NCBI GenBank assembly: GCA_036346275.1
Contig: CM070717.1
Location: forward strand, 9,483,178-9,547,177
Direction of reading: 5' to 3'
From: Otatea glauca
Taxonomy: Eukaryota; Streptophyta; Magnoliopsida; Poales; Poaceae
Length of the DNA: 64,000 nucleotides
The position numbers were made by a program, and so were the translations under genes. Positions 46,844 to 58,288 of this stretch are shown piece by piece; position 1 is the stretch's first letter, and the number at the start of each line of letters is the position of its first letter. The notes below the pieces were generated by a model, which was given only the letters and a program-made list of their open reading frames with translations, did not search any database and was not told the origin of the DNA.

Positions 46844-48551
46844 ATTGCTGCTGCAAAGTGGAGGCTCGATCAGAGGAGTATGTAACGTGAACACCGTCAG
46901 AATTGACCAAGGATATAGCTCGATTAGCACAATCAATGTGTCCCTTGTTCTTGGATAGACAATCCATTCTAAGGATATCATCAAGCCCCGGTGAATTGAT
47001 GTTGATTAGATCACCCTCGAATTCTACCCCATTGATCATAATTCTAACTCCCAAGCTTACAAATTTTGCTCTCTTGACGGACCCGGGTGAATAGATTAAC
47101 ATGTTGTTGTCTAAGTAGTTGACTTTGATCTTTTGTTGCTCTACAAATTTTGTGGATATAAATGAATGAGATACTCTGGAATCAAATAAAACCAAGTTGG
47201 AGGCTGAATGCACAAGAAGCATACCCAGCACCACATCGGGTGCGTTGCTTGCTTCTTCGGTGGTCACATGGTTGAGATAGCCATGCCCATAGCCTTGGGA
47301 TAGTTTAGGGGCTGGCCGGCCTACATGTGGGCCTCCACGTCCACTTGCTGAACCTTAAGAATGAGGCGGAGCATTTTGGTGTTGAGGGCGAATCGCTAGT
47401 GTCTTCTTTTGTGGGCAATTACTCACATAGTGCCCTTTCTCATTACAAGTGAAGCAGGTGATGGCAGCGGCCTTGTTCTGACCTCCAGATGGCTGTCCTC
47501 CAAGGTTATATTGCTAAACCACTGGTGGAGAGGGACGAGAATTATGCACTTGAGGTCTTGGAGGTGGTGGGGTGGAGGAACGAGCACCGGAGGACCGTCA
47601 AGTATGCGGTTTCGAGGAACCACTGCTAGCAGATTTTTGAGCTATCAACTTGCGCTTTCGGCTCTCGATCATAGCTTTAGTACTATCTTCCACCCGAATA
47701 GCCATGTCGATCAACACTTGCATGTTGGGAATGTCAAGAGCAGTGAGGGAGTGCCACACCTCTTCGTTAAGGCGCTCCCGAAAGAGAGCAGCCTTCCTTG
47801 CCTTACTCGGTCTTTCATCAGTGACATATTGAGCAAGGTAGTTGAAATGGTGAAGGAAATCCATGACGGACATGGAGCCTTGCTTGAGGTTGTAAAATTC
47901 CCTCTCCTTGATCTTGATAAGGCTCATGGGAATATGTGTGGTGTGGAAGGCATCCTTGAAGGCCTCCCAAGAGGTTGCTTGCCTCGGTGGGCAAATAGCC
48001 TTGTAGCTATCCCACTAAGCCGCGGTGTCTCCTTGGAGATAATATGCAGCATATTGCACTTTCTACTCATTGTTGCATCGCGAGATGTTGAACTTGCCTT
48101 CAATGTCATGAAGCTAATCATCAGAGTCCAACAGATCCGCTGACGTGGAGAAGCTTGGCGAGCTAGTCCGCTGGAACTCGACATAGCGTGATTGAGGTAG
48201 CATGGCCGCCATTCCACCATACGCTGCGGCGGTGTTATGTTTCTCGGTGTTTTGCACTATCCTCTCGAGGAGGTGGGTTTGCATCATGAGAACTTATGCC
48301 ATAGACGGTGGAGAGGGCAGCTCCTCGCTTTGAGCTTCTTGATGGCTACGAGCGTTTTCTTGCTCCCTTGCGGGCATGCCAGAATATTGTGCCTCGTGGG
48401 CCTGAGATCCTTGGTGCAGCGGGTTAGGGTGCTCTGGATTGGGCACTTTGCACTCTGGAGCATGAGCCTCGCAGGCAGCACCACTTGCCATGAGCATGTG
48501 CACGGATCGGGTCATCGGCATCTTGTCACACACATGAAAGTTGAGCAACAT
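46844..48551 (-). pseudogene. gag: Shell gypsy gag and aspartic protease
   Basis: Reading right to left: an N-terminal part from 48551, then AAAYGGMAAMLPQSRYVEFQ near 48230-48170, WEAFKDAFHTTHIPMSLIKI and EREFYNLKQGSMSVMDFLHH (48000-47850), which is the retrotransposon gag domain. A zinc knuckle CFTCNEKGHYVSNC follows at 47455-47413. The protease reads MLLVHSASNLVLFDSRVSHS (about 47220-47165), with the active-site Asp-Ser in LFDS, then LDDILRMDCLSKNKGHIDC. The last codons, STLQQQ, meet the CACTA terminus. In-frame stops occur in gag. Its pol continues at 17794. Confidence 0.88.
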
Positions 48552-48849
48552 ATGCGTGGCGGATAAAGTATCTACCTGAGATAGAAGGATAATGAAAGTA
48601 GAGTGGTTAAGCTTGTAAATTCAAGTTTGGAAATCAATTTTCATGCTCAAATAAAATTGTGGACAGCAATGATAGATTGCATAGATTACTATAATTTTAA
48701 CGACATTAACATGGTTCGATCGCCATACATAGGTGAGATACATCATGGGGTCATCGCCAACTAACACGGACCAACCCATTAGGGTCTTTTACAAGTTTTC
48801 TCAACAAAAGTACAAAACAATTCAACTCGTACTACAACCCAAAAGTGAG

Positions 48850-49650
48850 CTCTATCGACCAAGTCATCTAGCCATAATCTAAGCATTGCCACCATCACTA
48901 GTGGCGTCGGGAGTGTCGTGGGCAGCGGGTGGTGATGGAGGTGCAACAGGCATCATCAGCTCGTACTCACGCCTGTTGTAGAAGAGACTTTGTCCTCGCA
49001 CCACACTCGTGGGACCATTGGAGACAGTGGCCAAGACACGGCGTCCATGACCTCCCACCGACATGCAAGCATAGCGGATGACGCGGCAGTAGGAGCCATA
49101 TGGATGTGGAAGATCCGCCGTGAGCTCATACACTTCATGCTCCCCACACACGATCTCCGTGGAGAAGAAACCGTGGTGGAGCAGCAGGCCATGTGGGTGT
49201 CCAACTCGGCGATGCGATGATGTACGAGGATCAAGTTGTCCTAGAGGCAGAGGAGGTACCTATCAAGGGACCTCATCAGCCCCACATACCAGGCGAGTGA
49301 TGGATCCATCGCAGCGTCCACCATTGCTAGATGTTTTGTAGGCTACCATCTCGGGAAATCGTAACGGAGTCGAACGATGGTTGTGTACGCTCCATCGTGA
49401 AACGCCGAAAGTGGACTCAGCGCCATCCCATGGTAGCGTCAGGATAGCTCACCTTAATGATGCCCTTGGATGGTCACCTCTATGATGAACATCTCGGAGG
49501 CTGGGCTAATGGCTGTGTAGATGATAAGATACTCCGGCTGCTCGGTAAAAACGGCGGGTCACATCATTTCCCATAGAGTTTGTTGCATGGAGCCCTCAAC
49601 TATAGGCCGTGTGTAGTAGCATGGTTCCCAGCGGTTTGTCATCTAAGAAA
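48850..49650 (-). pseudogene. Shell gypsy leader ORF, decayed
   Basis: Two overlapping frames (49234-48956 and 49151-48879) read NLILVHHRIAELDTHMA, a short coiled-coil-like stretch, then GFFSTEIVCGEHEVYELTAD, RYACMSVGGHGRRVL and a Pro-rich end. Upstream are fragments such as SPASEMFIIEVTIQGHH. It occupies the same place as the leader ORF of the tandem element (before gag, same strand) and has a similar order: globular part, coiled coil, Pro-rich tail. Homology is plausible but I could not align them convincingly. Confidence 0.4.
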
Positions 49651-50480
49651 GAGGAAAGTTTCAGGTTAGCATGACCTTACTGGGAATGATATAAGCCAAG
49701 TAAAGGAGAGGCGACAAAACAGAAAATCAGCAACGCCAACGGTTTTGTCCAGCAGGTTCCTAAAATTTTTAGGCACTGCTACAAGCCTGATAAAATTGTG
49801 AAAGTTTTTACGTAGCTTCCTGGGGATGTGATGTACTTATGGTAAAAGTTTCAAAATTTTTACATTGACAGAAAATCCTATAAAATTGGACATCCAAGGT
49901 GCTGCCCACAATTTCTATCTTGTGCCTACAAACCCATTTCTCGAATTTCTAACCCCCGTTCCCTAGCTCAAAGGTCTATGAAATTTATGGGTTTGTTCTT
50001 GACTCAGTAAGATCCCATCCAAAATTTTGGTGGCATTTTTAGATATTTCTAGTTCAGCCAAACAACATCCTATTTTTCCTTACCCATACGCCTACTCACT
50101 ACGTATCTAGTCTTTTCAAACAAGATAAGACCGTAAAAGTTTTGCCTTTTGAAGAGTCGTTACAGAGTAAGGTGAGATTAAGGAAGCCCCATTCTAGTCC
50201 TATTAGATTTTAAGTTTCAAAACATTGCTTTTATGACTTTGAAGGATAGGTTTTCATCATTTTGAATGGCATAAGGAATAAGATAAAGATTCATTCCCTT
50301 TCAATTTGTGCCATTTTCCCAGAAAACCATGTTTTGAAATTGAGACGAGCACAAAACCAATTGAATGGTAGGATGAGGAGGAAATAACTATAGAGGGGAT
50401 GAGAATAGCATTCTACATTTCATAAATAAGCTTTTCTAACTGAAAACAATCTTTTGAGAGAAAATTTTGTCCTTAACTCT
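49651..50480. other. No recognised feature
   Basis: AT-rich sequence, no supported ORF. It should hold the shell's leader and primer site, but I find no TGGTATCAGAGC-like site in it. Confidence 0.4.
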
Positions 50481-51121
50481 ATCGACCATGCTAACTAGAT
50501 AGCCCCATGCACGGAGTATTAACCAGATAGCCCTCACCCAAATAAATATGAGACACTTGGTTGAACTGTACGCACTTACGCATCCAAGAGAGTTCTGATT
50601 CTTTTCGAGTTACCGTACCGGGATTGAAACCAACCCTTCCAGGCATGGCACACGCTGGCCACCTCAAAACCTTAGTATCGCCCACACCCACTGAGGGGTG
50701 TGCGTCGCAATAAATAAGGAAGGATGATCGCACGAGTACACGCGTCGGAAAGTTGAGGACAATTGCGGGTATCCGGATATGTGGCCAGTGCTAGTTCCCA
50801 AGATCAATGCCCAGCATCCACATATCCCGCATTCGAGATGCATCATTAGACATACACACATGTCTAAGCATTTAACATAGCATAGACATAGAGTGGAAAG
50901 CTATTACAACTACATAATATTACACACAAAAGTAGATTGCAGTGGAAATTAAGCATAAAGCAAAAGTATGACAGTGGTATGCCCATCCATAACCTAAAGG
51001 CAACCGACTAGAAAGAGCCCTAGTTCATCCATCCAAGTAGTCGTCAGACCCCGGTGCGAAGTATGAATCATCGGGGATATCTTTTGTACCTTTCTCTATA
51101 TATTGTAAATTAAGCAACGGT

Positions 51122-51139
51122 GAGTACACGTATGTACTT
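51122..51139 (-). other. LTR hairpin, decayed, in shell LTR
   Basis: gagtacacgtatgtactt: five of six stem pairs remain. Confidence 0.4.
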
Positions 51140-51483
51140 CTAAGACTTTAGTGTATGGAAATAAAATACGTGCTTTAGTGTATGGAAATAAAATACGTGC
51201 AAGGTTAGTACAAGGATATCAGGCCACTACACTAAGTCTCATTTTCAGCATAAAGCAGATTTTATTTGCAAGAGAGTAGTTCATCAAACGGTAATGAAAT
51301 TGAAAAGTGCATTTGATATGAAATTAATAACAGTAAGTAAAGTTCAATACCATCATTTCACAGCCCTCCATGGTCTTGAACAGCAAGTAAATCATAGCCA
51401 ACCTTGGCTTTACAAATATACCAACCTGTTGCAACACGATTTCCAAAACCTTTGCAAAAACAAAGCTATACTTGACATTACTT

Positions 51484-51561
51484 CCCCGAGTTGCTCATGA
51501 CCGTGAGCACAGCTAATTAATTATATTTAAATCTCTACAGAGAGTGTATACTTTACCCACA
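51484..51561 (-). other. Conserved LTR block, decayed, in shell LTR
   Basis: ccccgagttgctcatgaccg through ctctacagagagtgta to tttacccacatg matches the core of the block in the other LTRs. Confidence 0.45.
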
Positions 51562-54500
51562 TGACACATTCTAGCAATCATGTCAACCATGCCTCGCGAT
51601 ATCTATAGTACTCGATTTGCTAGATTGTGACAAAACCGTTCGACTAGCTAAAGCCTAGCCTTGTGCTAGCCGGTGATGACAAACCCTTGCCATGGTACTA
51701 GAAATCAAGACCCGTACACATAGTACTAACGATGGTTTACGCCCCATCGCGTCCTTCCCCCATGACAAGACATACACTATTATATTGGAATGCTTTAACC
51801 CCAACACCTCGGTGAAGGGAGCACTTACGAGCGACATCGTACCCCGGAGTGCCCTTATTACTTCGGCCAAAATGCAATGTTAAACTTCAGCTAATCTATA
51901 AGGCTAAGGCTATCCCATACTAGCACATGTGGTTGCACTATTACACTTAGGTGTTAGTGTCAAGTTCGGCCCTTAACCGATCCAGGCAATAATCTCCCCC
52001 TAACTACGTGCGAGGTCCTTCCTCAGGCCTCAAGTTTAAATAGTAACCCGCCCATATCTAAACCATAATTTTTTGGGTTGCATTTTTACCAAAATACATG
52101 GAGACCATAACTCGGCTCCATACCTTTAAAAATTGCTCAAGTCTGAATAGAAGTGCAGCTTAACATTTAAATGATGTCAGCATGGCGAAGCATATACATA
52201 ATGTATCTCGTAATCAACATCAATAGTGACATTAACTAATGTCCAAAACACAAAACTAAAGTTACAACAACGGTAATCAAGTGTCAAGGCAGGGGGTAAT
52301 GCATACAAATAGGAAGTATCTGCTAGTACCCTCAACATAGCAAGTTTAATATAACATACACGCATGCATATAACATTTGATAAAACAACATAAACTCCAT
52401 AAAATATTGGGATTAACATGATCAAAGGAGGGTGCTTGCCTTGTTGATCGTTGTCTGGTATGTAACCCGGATCATAGGTATTGTCATCGTCAACGAGCAC
52501 CGAACCGTCAGTGTCTACTCATTATTCAACAAGAAAGGCAGCAAATAGCAAACAACAATTTGTCAATAAGGGAAAAAAGAAATCAAATTGAAATCTTTTA
52601 AATGGGTTCAGGGTGTCTTGTGGTTCTAAAGTTATTGTTTTATGCATATCGGTCACTTTGATCCTATTATCACAGTTAAGTTCGTGCATGATATTCAATC
52701 GTAAGAAAAAACTTTTGAGCTCATCCTAAGACACGACTCCTCGATTCTTATAGATTTGTTGTTCTTAACTTTTGAATTCAAGAGGCTAAAATTATGTTTA
52801 TGTGTGTGAATATTTACGAATTCAAGAAGCAAAAAGTATTTGTATTACTATTAAATTATTTCATTTCCTATATGGTATATCATATATAAACCCAGTAGCT
52901 CACCCTAAGTATTTTTTTCTTGTTTGGGTGATTTACTAACTTAAAGATAAATGGGAAATGATAACGCAATCTAGAGCTCTTTTACATAAGTTTGATTGTT
53001 TGAACATTTAATATATTGAAACCACTTTTTATTAGTGAATGGTCTAAAACAAGTCGAAACTCAAATATTTTTGTATATATGTGTTATTTGTGACCTAAGG
53101 ATCCTAACAAAACTGGTTTCTTTCTGTTTCGTGCTCATTTGCAAAACATCTGGTACAAGGCGTACATTTGAAACTCTTACTTTACTTTTAAACTTTATGT
53201 TTTACCCAGTGATCAATTTGAAAATGTTTTCATATTCTAGAATTACATGGCTCGATTTGAATACAGAATTTTGTTTCATTGAATTTGTAATTCATTTGTA
53301 CAAATTACAAGCATTTGAATTTTTGCATGCATTGAAATTTGTCTATTTATACATTTTATGCAAACTAATTTAAAATCTAAATATTTTTATATATTTAGCG
53401 ACCTTATGATCTCAAGAACATGGTAAAATTGATTACATCATTTTTAGATTTGATTTGTGGAAATTTTCTACTAAGAACTTTTTAGGCCTAAAGAATTCAT
53501 TTGAGCTCATTTACTGCACATTGACCAAAACTAAAATATTTTTACATATTAAGATTCTACATTAATTTACATAAATTTATAAATTTGTTTCACTAAAATT
53601 AGAGTTCCCTAGCAAAAGTTATAGGCATTTGAATATCCTAGGGTTGACAAAATCTCTGGAAAAAGAAAATTTTCCTAAAATAGAAGGACGTTTTCCTTTG
53701 CAGAAAGCGCCTTTCCTTTTTCGGCAAGCGTTCAATTCAGATTTGCTGCCTGACAGTTAGGGCCCTCTATTAGCATCGATGTGAGGGGAGAATGCACGTG
53801 TGGCTGACGGCTCAGGGTCGCGAGTTAGCAGTAGAGAGAGAGCGCACGTGAGACTAACTAGCCGAGCCAGCGCGTTAGCGACCAAAACTAGAGCACGGCT
53901 CAGGGGAAGCTACCGGCGGTGAAGCAGTGGTGGTAGAGCTCGACCAGTGGCTCGATGAGCAAGAGGGGGAGTGTGCAAACCTAGGAGACCGGTCAGCGGT
54001 GGCGAGGTAGGGCCACAGCGAGTTGGCGACGATATGAAGTGGTGCTCGTGAGGGGTTGGTAGAAAGGAAGAAGTGCTTGGGCTCGACCGAGGGGTGGAGA
54101 AGCTCTAGGGGTGAAAATGAACTGCTTCAGCTATCCCAGTGCAGTGAGGGTGGCCGAGGTGGCCTGCCATCGTGCGGCATGAGTGGAAGACGAAGGAGAT
54201 GGTCGCGGCGGTGCTGCGGTCGGCTTCATCACGGTTACGGAAAGTGAATTGTTGAGCTCACCCAGTGATTGTTCACATGAAAACGTGCTCACCGCTTTGT
54301 CCCTGAGCTTAGCGTAGTCTTTGGTGAATGGGGTGAAGTGCGGGCGAGCTAGGGAGGCAAAGGGGGCTCTATTGACCCTTAAGGCAAGGCTCCGAGCTGG
54401 TGGGGTAGCATGGGCACGATGGAGCAGGCGAGGCTGGCCGAGTGTGGCAACGCGTGGCAAGGCCAAGCCTTGTCATGGAAGAATTCGGGCAGGGGTGGGG

Positions 54501-55242
54501 AGAGGAGAGGGGAGGAGAGAGGCTAGCCGAGGGGTCGTAGACCTGGATGTGCCCACTATCAGCAGTAGGCTTGTAGGCATTTCGTGGAATAGGTGGCTGT
54601 GCACTGTAGCTTCATAAGAAAAAGAACAGGAATCGGTTGGGGTGGTTAGAGCTATACAAAGCTGGTCTAACTCAATTTTAAAAATCCTGGAAAGATTTTT
54701 GTAGATAGCTCAGAGATTGGAATTTCCATTTTCCTTGTTTTTACCCAGTTTCCTATTGTAGTTTTTGAAATAAAATTCCTAGAAATTTGCTATTTTCAAT
54801 ATGTAATTGAATTTGTAAGGTATCAAAATAATGTGCACAAATTCTAAAAAATTTATACTTATTCATCTCAATTATTTTAGTATTTATAAAATTATTTTCC
54901 AGATTGGGTTATTTGAAACTTTTTTGAGTTTCTTTTGAATGCCCTAAACTTAAGCAAAAGGATTTAAATAAAGAAATTTAAACAATAAAACAAGAAAATT
55001 CAGTAAAAAAATAAAAAATGCAATAAAAGTCATTCCAAGTTACTTTATTTTATTTTCTCAACTTTTAGGATGTTACATCGATTTTATATAGTAATGAGGG
55101 AAAGCATGAAGATCGAGACAGAGTATCTTTATTGCTGAGAATGTATTACACGGGGTGCTCATTGGTCGAAGAGAACAATGAGCATGTGAGTGTTACAGTC
55201 TGGTGTGTGTTGTGATCCTCCTTGTTTCTCTCTTGACAGGAC

Positions 55243-55535
55243 TGTTACAAAACACATAGCAAAAATATAAGATCAAATGAATGGGAGGCATGAATTTTAA
55301 CGTGGAAAACCATTTTGGAAAAAACCATGGATACATAATGACCATATCACTATATGAGGAGATTATTATAATGAGACTCTCTTTTCTATTTTTTTTGCCC
55401 TTTTTCCTTTTTCCATACTCTATTCTATGGACTAAATGTCATATTTAAAGGGGTACATAGAGCACTTCGTATAAGAGTAGAACTCTGAGTTGAGTAGGAA
55501 ACAAAACCGAACAAAATTTGGATCATACTTTAACA
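55243..55535 (-). repeat. Short copia-type LTR
   Basis: The minus strand begins TGTTAAAGTATGATCC and ends GTTTTGTAACA (TGTTA...TAACA). It is 293 bp. A polypurine tract AAGGTGGAGAT abuts it on the right (55536-55546), so it is a 3' LTR of a minus-strand element whose internal region lies to the right. Confidence 0.75.
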
Positions 55536-55546
55536 ATCTCCACCTT
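55536..55546 (-). other. Polypurine tract of short copia element
   Basis: aaggtggagat on the minus strand directly before the LTR. Confidence 0.7.
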
Positions 55547-55776
55547 GAGACGAATTCGCTCCTATAGCCAAAATATCAAAATCTCCTCAAAATAAGTCTT
55601 CATCAAGGGTCCATGTGTGTCGAAAGTCCAACGGACTAATTTGAAGTTCAATGGACTAATCCGAACTGGAATAGTTTATCTATCTAAACCCTCCCTTCTG
55701 GAATAGAATACAAAAGGATCCAATGTGCATACTGTACTTGTCTCATGATCAGTAGCTAGTATGCACATTCGCAACG

Positions 55777-55871
55777 TTGTTATCATATCCATACAGCATG
55801 TCGTCAATGTATATTTATACAAGGGAATAATGTTCTTACAACAAAAGAGGCCTTTGGCCAAACAAATACAG
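55777..55871 (-). repeat. Inverted repeat, left arm (possible copia RT fragment)
   Basis: It shares about 90 bp, inverted, with 56614-56703, including 22 identical bases (ttgttatcatatccatac...). In one minus-strand frame it reads IYIDDMLYGYDNN, like a copia RT active-site box. Weak evidence. Confidence 0.4.
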
Positions 55872-56613
55872 AAGAAAATAGTGGAAATTAAGTCAAAGCC
55901 CAGTGGTATGCCTCAAACCAAAATATCCACAAGCAACAAAGAAGGATTAAATCATAGAAAAACTCATCATTGTACCCCCTTAACCCGCGGTGAAATATTA
56001 ATCGTCGAGAACACAGTTTCTTCAACCTCTAGATTTGAACAAGCAAGGTTGACTACATTTGTACTCAGCAAAACTTATAGTATATCACAATTATAAGTAT
56101 ATGCTTGACTCTGCAAAGGAAATGACTATCTTACAATGTTATTTAGATAACAATAACATGTAGTAGATTGCAAACAGAATTTGTAAAGAGCAATTGACTA
56201 TTAAGTAGTTATCATGTATATAACATAAATATGAGTAACTCACAATCCTACATGATTGTGTTCATTTGTCCATTCCCTACAATACTTGGCATATCGCCTG
56301 AAACAATGGCTACCCACCATTTTCCAACACAAGTTTTATAAACATTCAAAATCTTACTAGTGTCAATGTACTAAATTGCTCATGACTGTGAGCTTAGCTT
56401 TTCGAAAAGGCTTACACTTTGCCTTGCGATAGGGGAATGGTTGTGGCAGGGATGGACTTTCATTTGTTAATATGTATTATATGTATTTACCAAAGGAAGT
56501 CCAGGTGATGTAATGGTTCTAAGCTTTGACTATTATATTTTGGGTTGAGGCATACCGCTAGGGTTTGACTTTATTTCTACTAATTTCATTTCTACAACTT
56601 TCTGCTGCATTTA
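55872..56613. other. Decayed sequence between inverted repeat arms
   Basis: No gene. Near 56375-56425 a short stretch (gctcatgactgtgagc...tacactttgcc) resembles the conserved LTR block. Confidence 0.3.
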
Positions 56614-56703
56614 TATGGCCAAAGACCCCTTTTGTTGTTCGAACATTACACCCTTGTATAAATATATATTGATGACTTGCTGTATGGATATGATAACAAT
56701 ATA
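56614..56703 (+). repeat. Inverted repeat, right arm
   Basis: Inverted copy of 55777-55871. On the plus strand one frame reads YIDDLLYGYDNN. Confidence 0.4.
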
Positions 56704-56824
56704 TTGAAGGGAGGGTCTAGATAGTTCTGACAACATTGGTCTCTATGCATGTCAACTAGCTTCATCCATGTCGCATCCACCTTTCTGACCGCCGTCACCA
56801 TCTAGAGCTTCGCTATGAGGCCCT

Positions 56825-57372
56825 TGTCACATTAGTTACCTGTCCATAACCCCTCCGCACTTCTTCATCACTGGCTGTAGAATATAAGAACCCAGGTGTC
56901 TTCATAACCGGCCCAGAAGTGCCAAAAGGGGAGACAAGGCCGAGTGGAAGGCCCAGAAGATAAACTCCGCGCCAAGCTTTGCTGCCGTGTGCAAGGGGAT
57001 ACATCCTAGAGATAGTAAAACATATATTTAGATATAAGAGATACGACTGTAATCCGAGTTGTTAGCAGGGTAAGATAAAGATGTAAACTCTATCCTACAA
57101 CAGATTAGTATCCAATAACCGATCGGAATCCCTTAACCAATCGGGACTCTATAAACCACCCCACCCCCATTATATAAGGGAGAGGGCGGGCAACAACAGA
57201 CACATCGAGCAATCTTAGATCCAAGAGATCCACATAATCCAAGCACACAGGACTAGGGTATTACCTCCTCCGTTGAGGGCCTGAACCTGTCTAAACCTTC
57301 GTCTTGTGTGACCTTCGAGTTTGAGATCTAGCGCCTGCCACATAAATTTATTGCCGACCATAAAAGTCGACA
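56825..57372 (+). repeat. LTR of Tat-type gypsy element
   Basis: It ends gtcgaca at 57372, followed by gttggc, where Tat primer sites begin. A TATA box tatataa at 57171-57177 sits in ccattatataagggagagg, typical of these LTRs. The start at tgtcac (56825) is a guess based on TGTC...GACA symmetry. Confidence 0.6.
57171..57177 (+). promoter_or_regulatory. TATA box of Tat LTR
   Basis: tatataaggg, about 200 bp before the LTR end. Confidence 0.6.
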
Positions 57373-57373
57373 G

Positions 57374-58024
57374 TTGGCAACGGATAACAGAGGTGGCATA
57401 TTTCAAGATTGGTGCGGTGAACTCGGCATAAAAATTTGCTTCGCATCAGTAGCACACCCCCGAAGCAATGGGCACATCGAACGAGCCAATGGCATGGTGT
57501 TACAAGGCCTAAAGGAAAGGATTTTTGATTGTGTCGAACCTTACGCCACTCAGTGTGTCAAAGAATTGCCTTCGGTACTCTGGGGGCTGCGAACCACCCC
57601 CAGCTGAGCGACCGAGCAGTCACCTTTCTTCCTGGTGTATGGCTCAGAGGCGGTCCTCCCCACCAAGTTAGAATTCGGATCCCTGCAGGTTCGGAGCTAT
57701 GAAGAGGTCGCTTCGGAAGAAAGCCGACTAGAAGACCTCGACCGACTGGAAGAAGCCAGGGACGTCGCGACAATTCAGTCAGCAAGATACCTTCAGGGCT
57801 TACGTCGCTATCACGGTTACAATATAAGGAGCCGTCCGTTCTCCAAAGGAGATCTGGTTCTTAGAAAGAATCAGAAATGCGAGCATAAGCTCCCCCCAAG
57901 ATGGGAAGGCCCTTACGTCATCGATGAGGTGATACGTCCTAGGGCTTATAAGCTCAAGTGTGAAGATGGCACAATTGTCAACAACACCTGGAACATAAAA
58001 CAGCTACGTCGTTTTTTCACTTGA
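57374..58024 (+). pseudogene. pol: Tat gypsy integrase, C-terminal part
   Basis: Coding similarity starts directly after the LTR end at TDNRGGIFQDW, the second catalytic Asp segment. It continues with RSNGHIERANGMVLQGLKER (the Glu), LPSVLWGLRTTPS, a stop codon at 57605-57607, FFLVYGSEAVLP, and the GPY-type KLPPRWEGPYVIDEVI before the terminal NNTWNIKQLRRFFT. The stop is the only break across 217 codons. Gag, protease, RT, RNase H and half of integrase are missing, deleted between the LTR end and this point. Confidence 0.9.
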
Positions 58025-58288
58025 ACTTTGTAATTCAATTGTTTCTTTATGAGTGAATGTTCGCTCTTAAAGTTATTCTTGTATAATCTTCTCGAAATTT
58101 ATGCGTCTGATTGCTTCGCTCCTACGAATTTTAAGACTCTGAGACATACGTCATGAACCATGTCCCAAAGCCTAGGGGCTGAACTAGTCGAACATAATAT
58201 TTAAGAAATCGAAACAACTCGGTTGGCCTCATCAAGCATAATAGCATATTTAAAACTTGCAAGAACAAGGAAACACTTTTAAATATTC
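58025..58288. other. Spacer between convergent Tat ORFs
   Basis: About 260 bp, AT-rich, no gene. Integrase ends on the left and the antisense ORF ends on the right. Confidence 0.5.

Larger units (their letters stand above)
50500..55077 (-). repeat. Long gypsy LTR, probably the shell element's 5' LTR
   Basis: The right edge is clear: the minus strand starts TGTAACATCCTAAAAG at 55077. It has the family module order: GC-rich part (53750-54600), an aacatgatcaaag...gcttgcc segment near 52410, the conserved block (51484-51561) and the hairpin (51122-51139). The left edge is not resolved; by analogy it is 50.5-50.75 kb. At about 4.5 kb it is longer than the others and may hold an unrecognised insertion. 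Several ORFs in the GC-rich part have no recognised domain. Confidence 0.65.

Noticed and set aside
47409..48143. 244-codon ORF on plus strand
   Set aside because: It is antisense to the shell gag and zinc knuckle, which have clear family motifs on the minus strand.
53750..54620. ORFs of about 60-110 codons on both strands in a GC-rich part
   Set aside because: They lie in the GC-rich segment of a long LTR, overlap one another on opposite strands and have no recognised domain.
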